Shown here: one piece after another, positions 1 through 5,545 of the stretch
How positions within the stretch are numbered: position 1 is the stretch's first letter
Layout of the letters: the number at the start of each line of letters is the position of its first letter
Source: Desulfobacteraceae bacterium
GTDB lineage: Bacteria > Desulfobacterota > DSM-4660 > Desulfatiglandales > Desulfatiglandaceae
Direction of reading: 5' to 3'
Assembly (NCBI GenBank): GCA_030611815.1
Contig: JAUWPC010000190.1
Location: 1 to 6,756, forward strand
Length of the DNA stretch: 6,756 nt
Position numbers and translations under genes: made by a program
The notes under the pieces: model-generated
Databases searched by the model: none
The model's input: the letters and a program-made list of their open reading frames with translations, nothing else
Told to the model about the DNA's origin: nothing

Positions 1-8
1 GGCACTAA

Positions 9-2306
9 CTACCATTTCCCCGTATCCCCCAGACCGATCAGGCGTAACATAACCATTACATTTGTGTCTCCGCTTTCCTTAGACGCGCCTAACTTGAGCC
101 CCCAGCACTGCCTCTGGTATCCAATCCAGCCGGCGCTTGAGATATTCTTATTCGCGTCCATATCCCTTTGAAGCCAGCCACCCACTGAAAATCCGTAGGC
201 GAGGTTTATATTGGCCCGGAAATTCACGTTTGTTTGTCCGTCTGCACTGACTTGATAGTATTGATAGTTCATCTCATAGGTATCTGTCATCCCCCCGGAC
301 CTGTTAACAGAGAGATTCCCTGAGAGGGTTGACTGGGAAAACTTATTCTCATAATGATCCCATCCAGCGCTTCCTCGCAGATTAAGCGAAGGAAACGGGG
401 TGACGATCAATAATGCCCTAAGCGGCGTAAAAGGCTTGTTTTCATCGTCGTCTCTCGCGTTATCGATGTCATAACCCTGGGTTAATTTGAAGTTGACTAA
501 TTGACTGTAGCGAACCCCCCCCTTTTTGTCCTCAAAGCGGGCATCTAAGAAGTTCTCAAGGGAAAAGGCGATCCGGTTTCTGTCTTTGTCTTCACTTTCG
601 TCCTGCGGGTTTGAATCAAACCATGGTGTTTCAAAATCGCCCCTGTCAACTGGAGAAAACCAGGGTGTCTCATCCCCGTTAGTCCGGTACCCCTTATATG
701 TGTAGGTAAGGACAGGGGAGATCTTGTGCCTCAACTTTTTGGCATTAAACCACTCAATATCATAGACTCTCTCGGCATTGGTGGCCAGCCTGGCCCCGGC
801 TTCATAGACCGATTGATACTGGTGCTCACTCTTCCCTTCATTATCATCAGCCCAGATGGAGTTGTATGTATAACTAAACGACGGTTCAAATTCCACATAG
901 GGCCCGAGCCAGAAAGGAAAGTTCACCTGAGGAGAGATTGAGAGGCTGTGCCCTTTATTCGCTTCATCACTCCAGATATAATCGTAGTCCGATTCAAGAT
1001 TGAAAAAAATCGGTAACTCCATAAACTGCTCGGGTAAAAGGGTGAAACTGAGCCCCCCTAAAGGTTGCTCTGTTTCATTTTTATCGGCGGGATCTCCAAC
1101 CGGCTGCCAATAGCTTATAATCCCCTGAAGAGTGTATGACTCCCCGTCATGACCCAATCTCAGGGCGGATCTCCTTGTGGGAGATCGTTTTTCCTGAAAT
1201 GGACGCCTCGATTCATCTGCGAGATTTGTCCTTGTGCCAAAACCGAAAAGCTTCTCTTCGAATTCCCTCAGATAGTCCTGATCGCTGACATAATCTGCAT
1301 CAAGACGGGCGACCACTCCAAAGGGAAGATTCTGGTCTGCCCTCCCCCTTGCCCAGTACCGCGTGCTGTTCGTCCGTTCAAATGGGGTGATATCCAATGC
1401 GTCCTGATTAGTCATATTTTTTGTCTTTTTCTTGTCTGAGAGGATGTCGAACTCGATAACGCCCTTTGAGCTTTCATCTGCGACGTAACGAAATTCGGCT
1501 CCCTGCATATATCCTCGCTTGCTCATATAGCGCGAATAGAGGGTGGCATCGGTTTTATCGGATATGGCCCAGAAAAAGGGGACCTCGAACTGGCCGCCGT
1601 TTAGGGTTGAATATCCTACCCGGGGGGGGAGTAGACCGGTCTGCCGTTTGGCCTTGGCCGGGAAGATCATGTAGGGAATATATATTATGGGGAGCCCGCG
1701 AACACGGAATGCGGAATTCTTTATCGTCCCGTAGCCTTCAACAGTAACCTTCACCTCGGATCCGGTAATGGTCCAGTCCGGGTTGACCCCGTCACATGTG
1801 GTCACTGTGCAATCCTTAATTAGATAAGAGTCCTCGCCTGTCTTCTGCATGAGACTGCCACTGATATAATAATTGTTGGCTCTCAAGAAAAGGGAGGCGT
1901 CCACGAGCTCTCCGGTTTGGGTGTTGAGGTTAAAAGATCCCTCCTTACCGGTTATGATATCACCGTCGGTCTCCAACCGTAAGCCACCCGAGACCTTGGC
2001 AATCCCTGTCTTTACGTTGAAAACAGCGTGCTGCGTGTAAAGTGTCTGCTGGGCCTTTGTTATAACGACATCCCCTTCTGCAAGGTAGGTGCCTTCCCTT
2101 TCATTATAGGTGAGGCTCTTGGCCATGATCTTCCAGGGAATTTCATCATTCATCAGAGAACCTCTCTTTGACAGAAGATCTTTTGCAAAAGAACCATGGG
2201 AGCTGAACGCTACAATCAAAATGATGGTCACTAATACGGCGGTCAGTCTTAACAGGTTTCGAGTACAGATGGTATTATTCCTCCCATTTTCAAATCGCTG
2301 GTGCAA
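9..2306 (-). CDS. lptD: LPS assembly protein LptD (OstA/Imp), outer-membrane beta-barrel
   Basis: LptD, with the lipoprotein LptE, forms the outer-membrane translocon that inserts lipopolysaccharide into the outer leaflet. The 765-residue product has a signal peptide (hydrophobic core about residues 21-34, likely cleavage after S39-F40-A41). An OstA/LptA-like beta-jellyroll follows at about 58-190, with periodic motifs such as YLAEGDVVIT and GKEGSFNLNTQTGEL. The family signature around 166-245 covers DCTVTTCDGVNPDWTI, then LPIIYIPYMIFP, then GLLPPRVGYS. The rest is a barrel rich in alternating aromatic strands and acidic loops, ending near QRQCWGLKLG. Length is close to the family norm (E. 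coli about 784). Mature cysteines are C166, C171 and C734, so one interdomain disulfide to C734 is likely instead of the two in E. coli. The start is uncertain: the listed TTG has AGGA only about 2 nt upstream, while a better Shine-Dalgarno-like GGGAGG (2280-2285) lies inside codons 8-9 with no canonical start just after it. The stop is TAG at 9-11. No LptE or SurA gene is in view. Confidence 0.95.
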   Translation of the reverse strand: MHQRFENGRNNTICTRNLLRLTAVLVTIILIVAFSSHGSFAKDLLSKRGSLMNDEIPWKIMAKSLTYNEREGTYLAEGDVVITKAQQTLYTQHAVFNVKTGIAKVSGGLRLETDGDIITGKEGSFNLNTQTGELVDASLFLRANNYYISGSLMQKTGEDSYLIKDCTVTTCDGVNPDWTITGSEVKVTVEGYGTIKNSAFRVRGLPIIYIPYMIFPAKAKRQTGLLPPRVGYSTLNGGQFEVPFFWAISDKTDATLYSRYMSKRGYMQGAEFRYVADESSKGVIEFDILSDKKKTKNMTNQDALDITPFERTNSTRYWARGRADQNLPFGVVARLDADYVSDQDYLREFEEKLFGFGTRTNLADESRRPFQEKRSPTRRSALRLGHDGESYTLQGIISYWQPVGDPADKNETEQPLGGLSFTLLPEQFMELPIFFNLESDYDYIWSDEANKGHSLSISPQVNFPFWLGPYVEFEPSFSYTYNSIWADDNEGKSEHQYQSVYEAGARLATNAERVYDIEWFNAKKLRHKISPVLTYTYKGYRTNGDETPWFSPVDRGDFETPWFDSNPQDESEDKDRNRIAFSLENFLDARFEDKKGGVRYSQLVNFKLTQGYDIDNARDDDENKPFTPLRALLIVTPFPSLNLRGSAGWDHYENKFSQSTLSGNLSVNRSGGMTDTYEMNYQYYQVSADGQTNVNFRANINLAYGFSVGGWLQRDMDANKNISSAGWIGYQRQCWGLKLGASKESGDTNVMVMLRLIGLGDTGKW

Positions 2307-2359
2307 TTCCTGGAATCTGACGCAGATATGGGCGAAAAAGACAGTTTTCGTTCAGACAC

Positions 2360-2388
2360 TAATTACCGATTTTAGGCCCAGATGTCAA
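2360..2388 (-). promoter_or_regulatory. Candidate sigma70-type promoter for lptD
   Basis: Read on the minus strand, a perfect -35 hexamer TTGACA (2383-2388) is followed after 17 bp by TAATTA (2360-2365), a poor match to TATAAT. It would start transcription about 50 nt before the lptD start, which is a sensible leader length. The -35 is convincing and the -10 is weak; no regulator site is recognised. Confidence 0.33.
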
Positions 2389-2470
2389 CAAATGAGAAGC
2401 TCCCAAATAACCCTCACAACTCATCCCCCTCAAACCGGACAAAATCATACAACACCTTTATGCCATGGGA

Positions 2471-2583
2471 CGAGACCTTTGAAAAACGTTTCCCGCCTCG
2501 GCGGGACGAATGCAACGTCCCGCCGAGAAGGCGGGAGGCAGATAAGCGCAGACTTCGAAAGGGGGCGTCTTGCAAAAGTCGCG
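2471..2583. mobile_element. MITE-like palindromic element in the lptD upstream gap
   Basis: Imperfect terminal inverted repeats flank a GC-rich palindrome. The left end (2471-2488) matches the reverse complement of the right end (2566-2583) at 14 of 18 positions, with a TTTG-AA core. There is no coding potential and no clear target duplication. The short ORFs that cross it are translations of the palindrome and are not supported. It may be a non-autonomous miniature element or a diverged repetitive extragenic palindrome. The 2307-2710 gap otherwise holds only two candidate promoters. Confidence 0.45.
2491..2536. repeat. Long GC-rich hairpin inside the MITE-like element
   Basis: TCCCGCCTCGGCGGGAC (2491-2507) pairs with GTCCCGCCGAGAAGGCGGGA (2517-2536), leaving a 9-nt loop and a 3-nt bulge in the right arm. 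The stem would be very stable on either strand. It lacks a following T-run, so it is not a typical intrinsic terminator. Confidence 0.7.
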
Positions 2584-2690
2584 GGGCAGTTAGGGGACAA
2601 AAAAAAGACCCCATTAAAGGAGTCTAATAAGTTTACAAGTTGACTACGTCCTCTATTCCGCTGAAAGAAAGTCACTTGTAATAAAAAATG

Positions 2691-2699
2691 TGCTATGAT
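2691..2699 (+). promoter_or_regulatory. Candidate extended -10 promoter for the DUF4160/DUF2442 pair
   Basis: TGCTATGAT is an extended -10 (TGN plus TATGAT). No good -35 lies at the right distance, as expected for extended -10 promoters. Transcription would begin near 2706, only about 5 nt before the ATG at 2711. No Shine-Dalgarno sequence precedes that ATG, so the message may be leaderless or nearly so. Confidence 0.3.
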
Positions 2700-2710
2700 A
2701 TTCTTCTTTT

Positions 2711-3092
2711 ATGCCCACGGTCATGAAAACAGGTTCCTTCAGGTTCCATTTCTATTCAGATGAAGGAAACGAGCCGCCACATATTCATGTCGCAACTCCT
2801 GATGGTGAGTGTAAATTCTAACTTCATCCAGGAGGCTGTCCGAGAATGAGAAATTTTTTGCAAGGTCAAGGAAGGCGAAGATTTTAACCGCAGGAATACA
2901 TTGAGTATTTTGAGGCTTAAAATCTGAGCCTGACGCTGAGATTGCGAAAAATAGCCATTCTCGGACAGCCTCCTAGTTAGATTGGCAAGAAATAAAGGTG
3001 TACCACCATTGACCATCAGAAAAATAGAAAAGATCGTATTTGAAAATCAACTTATTTTAATGGGGAAATATAATGAATCCCGAGATAAATAA
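2711..3092 (+). pseudogene. DUF4160 gene disrupted by a MITE and a stop codon
   Basis: DUF4160 proteins are small (about 75-85 residues), usually next to DUF2442 and regarded as TA-like; their biochemical role is not established. Translation from ATG 2711 gives the typical N-terminus MPTVMKTGSFRFHFYSDEGN followed by EPPHIHV, then ECKF. It meets TAA at 2819-2821, where the family normally has Trp (KFW). After LHP the frame is interrupted at 2831 by an inverted-repeat element and resumes at 2976 with VRLARNKG, IRKIEKIVFENQ and a stop at 3090-3092. The two parts together make 78 codons, the normal family length. The tail overlaps the start of the DUF2442 gene by 20 nt, as in an intact translationally coupled pair. 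The only intact product would be a 36-residue N-terminal fragment. Confidence 0.85.
2831..2973. mobile_element. 143-bp MITE with perfect 18-bp terminal inverted repeats
   Basis: The ends are GGAGGCTGTCCGAGAATG (2831-2848) and its exact reverse complement (2956-2973); adding the flanking A and T makes 19 bp. The interior is also imperfectly self-complementary, so almost the whole element can fold into one long hairpin with a small loop near ATTGA (about 2909-2913). No transposase is encoded, so it would be mobilised in trans. The two bases before it are CA and the two after it are TA, compatible with a 2-bp target duplication that has since changed by one base, as made by TA-targeting IS630/Tc1-type transposases. 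The assignment to that family is inference only. Confidence 0.85.
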
Positions 3093-3351
3093 AGTGGAAA
3101 TTGTAGAACCTACCGCAATTAAGGCCTGGACGGAAGGTAGAACAATTTACATCGAATTAACAGATAGTCGCATTATTGGATTTCCGGCAGATCGCTTTAA
3201 ACTTCTATCAAAAGCTACAGATGGTCAGCTCAAAGAAGTCAAAACAAGGTTGAATGGATTTGCATTGCGCTGGGAATCACTTGATGAAGACATTACAGTG
3301 CCAGGGATCGTTGCAGGCAATTTCCAATTACCCCTTCAAGTGGTATCATAA
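3073..3351 (+). CDS. DUF2442 domain protein, partner of DUF4160
   Basis: This 92-residue protein matches the DUF2442 pattern: AIKAWTEGRTIYIELTDSRI at about 16-35, a central F-PADRFKLL segment, then LRWESLDEDITVPGIVAG near the C-terminus, where the family's W-xx-LDEDI-V-GLL motif sits. DUF2442 genes commonly follow DUF4160 genes in TA-like pairs and some are annotated as antitoxins; the mechanism is unknown. The ATG lies inside the last 20 nt of the DUF4160 frame, with a weak GGGGAAA purine stretch (3062-3068) as ribosome-binding site. The gene is intact although its partner is broken, so it is probably an orphan. If it relied on coupling to upstream translation, its expression would have fallen. 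Confidence 0.85.
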   Translation: MNPEINKVEIVEPTAIKAWTEGRTIYIELTDSRIIGFPADRFKLLSKATDGQLKEVKTRLNGFALRWESLDEDITVPGIVAGNFQLPLQVVS

Positions 3352-3392
3352 ATCCACAGCCAAGGGCACGAAGAGGTCAATTTTTATGGGGT

Positions 3393-3469
3393 CAACAAAA
3401 AAACCCCCAAAATCCTGCCTGTCCCGCCCGTCCAGTGAAACCGTTGTAGCTGTTGTTTAACTGGGGTAG
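3393..3469. repeat. Dispersed 77-bp hairpin-bearing repeat, copy 1
   Basis: It begins with CAACAAAAAAACCCCC (3393-3408), continues through a CCTGCC/GTCCCGCC stretch, and ends with GGGGTAG (3463-3469). CCAGTGAAAC (3432-3441) and GTTTAACTGG (3455-3464) form a hairpin with 9 of 10 pairs and a 13-nt loop. A second copy with the same order of blocks and similar length lies at 6604-6683. Short ORFs across it are not supported. Confidence 0.5.
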
Positions 3470-3484
3470 CTCCTGTCTGTCCTC

Positions 3485-3526
3485 TGACTCCCGACCCCTG
3501 ACTCCCGACCACCGACCACTGTCCCT
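3485..3526. repeat. Heptamer repeat array, site 1 (6 units)
   Basis: There are six contiguous 7-bp units of consensus YGACYMC: TGACTCC, CGACCCC, TGACTCC, CGACCAC (twice), then TGTCCCT. It lies between the first hairpin-bearing repeat and the PIN gene promoter. Related arrays at 5128-5196 and 6478-6533 run in the same direction and share the terminal unit. Confidence 0.8.
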
Positions 3527-3542
3527 CCCCGACCGAATTTGC

Positions 3543-3572
3543 TTGACAAATAAAGGACCGTTGGTGTACGAT
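3543..3572 (+). promoter_or_regulatory. Sigma70-type promoter for the PIN/RHH/hig block
   Basis: A perfect -35 TTGACA (3543-3548) is followed by an 18-bp spacer and TACGAT (3567-3572, 4 of 6 to TATAAT). Transcription would start near 3579, about 28 nt before the PIN start codon. The tight packing of the next four genes suggests this promoter serves all of them. Confidence 0.55.
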
Positions 3573-3590
3573 TTATCAAAAACGTGTACA
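3565..3590 (+). promoter_or_regulatory. Possible operator: two TGTAC motifs spaced by two helical turns
   Basis: TGTAC at 3565-3569 recurs at 3585-3589, a 20-bp spacing that places both on one face of the helix. The second copy is a full palindrome, TGTACA (3585-3590). The first overlaps the -10 and the second lies just past the expected start site. TA promoters are usually repressed by the antitoxin, and the ribbon-helix-helix protein encoded downstream is the natural candidate. Binding is not shown. Confidence 0.4.
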
Positions 3591-3606
3591 AAGGATATCA
3601 TGATCA

Positions 3607-4155
3607 ATGTCCCAGATGGTGGTTGATAGTAGCACACTCATCTTATTGGCAAAATGCAGCTTACTGCAGATTGTCTGCGATTTGTTTGACATCATTGTGC
3701 CAAAAGCCGTGAACATCGAGGTGGCCTCAGAGGATTTGGTCAAAAATTATCCGGATGCCGCCTTGATATCAGACCTGACGTCAAAGGGAGCAATAAAAGT
3801 TCAAAGCCCTGACAGTAGTGACAGGTTTACGCTGCCCCTATCGCTTCACAAGGGGGAAGAAGATGCCTTGCTGTTGGCTGTAAAGCTGGGAAGGTTACTG
3901 TTTGCCACAGATGACGGCAAGGCGATCAAGGCCGCAAGGTTTTTTAAGGTCCCGTTTATCGTCACGCCCAAGATCGTCGTGGAGTTGTTTAGATTACAGA
4001 AAATATCATTCAAGAAGGCACGTGAGTCCCTCGAAAAGCTCGCCAAAATTGGAAGATATTCACCTGAGATCATTGCTGATGCGTTGGTCTCACTCATGGA
4101 GGAAAAAAATGGCAAAACCGACAACCATAAGGATACCAGAAGACCTATTAAATGA
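3607..4155 (+). CDS. PIN-domain nuclease, DUF3368 type (putative TA toxin)
   Basis: PIN proteins are metal-dependent RNases, often VapC-like toxins. The 182-residue product starts with the PIN strand VVDSSTLILLAK, with catalytic Asp D7. It carries E38 in IEVA, a helix LHKGEEDALLLAVKLG with acidic E84/E85, then LLFATDDGKAIKAA with D102/D103, and T120 in the VTPKIVVELFR segment. The C-terminus (GRYSPEIIADAL, 149-160) is typical of the DUF3368 branch known to pair with UPF0175 antitoxins. AAGGA (3591-3595) lies 11 nt before this ATG; ATG 3616 is an alternative start. The gene lies first in the block, toxin before antitoxin, and its last 47 nt overlap the next gene. All expected acidic residues are present, so it is probably active. 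Confidence 0.85.
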   Translation: MSQMVVDSSTLILLAKCSLLQIVCDLFDIIVPKAVNIEVASEDLVKNYPDAALISDLTSKGAIKVQSPDSSDRFTLPLSLHKGEEDALLLAVKLGRLLFATDDGKAIKAARFFKVPFIVTPKIVVELFRLQKISFKKARESLEKLAKIGRYSPEIIADALVSLMEEKNGKTDNHKDTRRPIK

Positions 4156-4408
4156 GATCAACCAATTTGTCCAGGAGTCGAAGCTAGATCGGTCGGCCTA
4201 TTTGCGAGAAGTTATACGGAAAGGATTCTCCCTCGACAAGCAAGACCGGTTATTGCTCAAATACGTTCGGAAAGAGTTGAGCCAAATGGAAGTTTGTAAA
4301 GAATTGAAATGGGACCCATGGAAATTCCTGGCCCAATTAAAAGCAAAAAACCTGTACCTGAATGTCGACTTGGAAGACTGGTTAGACGCATCAGAACTAC
4401 CATCGTAA
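4109..4408 (+). CDS. Ribbon-helix-helix/UPF0175 antitoxin for the PIN toxin
   Basis: This 99-residue protein has two parts. Residues 4-40 (PTTIRIPEDLLNEINQFV, then SKLDRSAYLREVIRKGF) are a ribbon-helix-helix DNA-binding fold of the CopG/Arc kind. Residues about 43-99 (VRKELSQMEVCKELKWDPW, LNVDLEDWLDASEL) match UPF0175, with its short helix-turn-helix-like region and closing acidic stretch. UPF0175 with DUF3368 PIN is a known predicted type II TA pair: the RHH end would bind the operator and the C-terminal part would mask the nuclease. The start at 4109 follows GGAGG (4098-4102) with a 6-nt gap and lies in a different frame inside the PIN gene. The longer frame reaching upstream to 3902 is a shadow of the PIN gene. 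The stop TAA overlaps an ATG at 4408 (TAATG). Confidence 0.82.
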   Translation: MAKPTTIRIPEDLLNEINQFVQESKLDRSAYLREVIRKGFSLDKQDRLLLKYVRKELSQMEVCKELKWDPWKFLAQLKAKNLYLNVDLEDWLDASELPS

Positions 4409-4665
4409 TGAATCCCCCAATCCGAGACATTTGAAAGGCGCCCTCCATTCGAGGACGCTTGTTTAGAAAAATACAAATACTTGATGATGCCACTTGTGAT
4501 TTGGATTTACGAAGCCCTCCAAGCAATCATTTTGAAAAGTTATCAGGCTCTCTGCATGGCAGATACAGTATCAGGGTTAATAAGCAGTGGCGGCTATTGT
4601 TTTTCTGGGATCGCACCTGGGGCGAGGCCGACAAAGTTTATCTGGATAACCATGATTATAGGTGA
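4408..4665 (+). pseudogene. higB: N-terminally degraded HigB (RelE-superfamily) toxin
   Basis: HigB toxins are ribosome-dependent mRNA interferases of about 92 residues. From about 4435 the frame reads KAPSIRGRLFRKIQILDDAT, DLRSPPSNHFEKLSG, GRYSIRVNKQWRLLFFW and finally YLDNHDYR, a clear match to the HigB core. The frame upstream meets TGA at 4432-4434, and the only ATG (4408, overlapping the previous stop) gives just MNPPIRDI before it. The first 25-30 residues typical of the family are therefore missing or scrambled. A 68-residue product could start at TTG 4459 behind GAGG (4451-4454). The family usually ends in D-Y-H with a functionally important His; here it is D-Y-R. The Arg of QWR is kept. 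Loss of toxicity is likely but not proven. It is followed after 12 nt by intact higA. Confidence 0.75.
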
Positions 4666-4677
4666 TGAGGTGAGAAA

Positions 4678-4989
4678 ATGATTATTACAAAACGTCAACC
4701 AGTTAGTGTCGGGGAAATAATTACAGAGGAATATCTTGAACCTCTGGAGATTACCCAAGAGCAACTTGCAAAGGCAATGGGTGTCAGCCGTAGAACCGTT
4801 AATGAGATTTGTACTGGAAAGCGGACGGTAACCGTTGATACAGCTTTAATGCTGGCAAAAGTATTTGAAAACACCCCTGATTTCTGGCTGAATCTGCAAA
4901 GGCGTAATGACATATGGGCCGTGTTGCATACGCCAAAAAGAAAAGATAGAATTGAAAAGGCCAGGCCCATTCGGGAGGCTTTTGCGTGA
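4678..4989 (+). CDS. higA: HigA-family XRE antitoxin
   Basis: The 103-residue protein is a typical HigA/VapI antitoxin. The N-terminal PVSVGEIITEEYLEPLEITQ leads into a Cro/CI-type helix-turn-helix (about 25-46, QLAKAMGVSRRTVNEICTGK). The family block VTVDTALMLAKVFENTPDFW and LNLQRRNDIW follows. It binds and neutralises HigB and represses the operon. GAGGTGA (4667-4673) gives a good ribosome-binding site 4 nt before the ATG, and the higB stop lies 12 nt upstream, the usual toxin-first order. The antitoxin appears whole while its toxin is decayed, as expected because a free antitoxin is harmless. It may act as an orphan regulator. Confidence 0.92.
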   Translation: MIITKRQPVSVGEIITEEYLEPLEITQEQLAKAMGVSRRTVNEICTGKRTVTVDTALMLAKVFENTPDFWLNLQRRNDIWAVLHTPKRKDRIEKARPIREAFA

Positions 4990-5010
4990 ACTCATAAGGT
5001 ACGAAGGAAG

Positions 5011-5029
5011 ACCTCAACGTGCGTGAGGT
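5011..5029 (+). terminator. Small hairpin after higA, weak terminator candidate
   Basis: ACCTCA (5011-5016) pairs exactly with TGAGGT (5024-5029) around a 7-nt loop, 21 nt after the higA stop. The following ATTTCCC is only briefly T-rich, so intrinsic termination would be weak. The rest of the 4990-5291 gap holds the second heptamer array and no supported gene. Confidence 0.25.
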
Positions 5030-5127
5030 ATTTCCCGTCTGTGCCCGCCCAGCCTGTCGAAGCAACGCGTAGATCCCGCTATTCGAGGTCGAAGATGCCG
5101 CCGCGCGGCGCCCTGCCCTCTCCCCTC

Positions 5128-5196
5128 TGACCACCGACTCCAGACTCCAAACTACTGTCCTTCCCTTCTGACTCCCGACCACCGACCACTGTCCTT
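5128..5196. repeat. Heptamer repeat array, site 2 (two sub-arrays)
   Basis: Five units (5128-5162, from TGACCAC to TGTCCTT) are separated by 6 nt from four units (5169-5196: TGACTCC, CGACCAC twice, TGTCCTT). Each sub-array closes with a TGTCCTT unit, as the other sites do. It separates the plus-strand hig genes from the minus-strand DUF4258/YgiT genes. Long minus-strand ORFs rich in VVRG/ESG repeats are translations of this array and are not genes. Confidence 0.8.
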
Positions 5197-5291
5197 CCCT
5201 CTGCCCCCAAAGCCTTCCTGTAATACTCAAATATCTCCGTCTTCCTTTTTAAACATACGGAAGAACGTCCCCTATTACGAACTCGATTCAA

Positions 5292-5519
5292 TTATGCGAA
5301 CGCAGCTACTGGTATATTTCGTTTCCGGCTGAAACTCTTTCGGTGCAATTTGATTCGTTCAATTTCATGCAATATCTCAGCCGTTAAATAGCTTTCACCA
5401 CAATGGGGGCAGCTCACTATCGGAATGTTTTCAATAACTAATAAGTTTTCTTTTTTTCCGTAACTGCGTGTCACATGACGGCTCCGAGCACCTTTTTTTC
5501 CACAAATATCACAAACCAT
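5292..5519 (-). CDS. YgiT/MqsA-type zinc-finger antitoxin
   Basis: The 75-residue protein matches the N-terminal zinc domain of MqsA: MVCDICGKKGA, then NIPIVSCPHCGESYLTAEIL. The CxxC pairs C3/C6 and C37/C40 would hold one zinc. The protein ends in KRNIPVAAFA and lacks the DNA-binding XRE domain of full MqsA, as many YgiT-type antitoxins do. A longer frame from TTG 5549 exists, but ATG 5519 is chosen because AGGAGG (5525-5530) lies 5 nt upstream of it. It follows the DUF4258 gene on the same strand after a 26-nt gap. DUF4258-YgiT is a recurrent TA-type pair, so this is the likely antitoxin. Confidence 0.85.
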   Translation of the reverse strand: MVCDICGKKGARSRHVTRSYGKKENLLVIENIPIVSCPHCGESYLTAEILHEIERIKLHRKSFSRKRNIPVAAFA

Positions 5520-5524
5520 AGATT

Positions 5525-5530
5525 CCTCCT
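5525..5530 (-). promoter_or_regulatory. Strong Shine-Dalgarno deciding the YgiT-type start
   Basis: AGGAGG on the minus strand lies 5 nt before ATG 5519. It sits inside the 26-nt gap after the DUF4258 stop and rules against the upstream TTG at 5549. Confidence 0.75.
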
Positions 5531-5545
5531 GTGCCTTTCTAAGGA

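Noticed and set aside
2414..2675. Short ORFs on both strands over the palindromic element upstream of lptD
   Set aside because: They are low-complexity, proline/arginine-rich translations of a GC-rich palindrome, with no domain pattern.
2756..3016. Minus-strand 86-residue ORF over the MITE
   Set aside because: It is antisense to the DUF4160 halves and reads through the inverted-repeat element.
4432..4434. In-frame TGA in the HigB frame as a selenocysteine codon
   Set aside because: HigB toxins have no Sec or Cys at this place, the surrounding N-terminus is already abnormal, and no SECIS-like hairpin was apparent. Decay is simpler.
4799..5230. Minus-strand ORF with VVRG/ESG-rich protein
   Set aside because: Its repetitive part is the heptamer array translated in frame, and the rest is antisense to higA.
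5079..5291. Minus-strand fragment with KTEIFEYYRKALG
   Set aside because: The segment looks protein-like but is short and runs straight into heptamer repeat translation. It is not enough to call a gene remnant.
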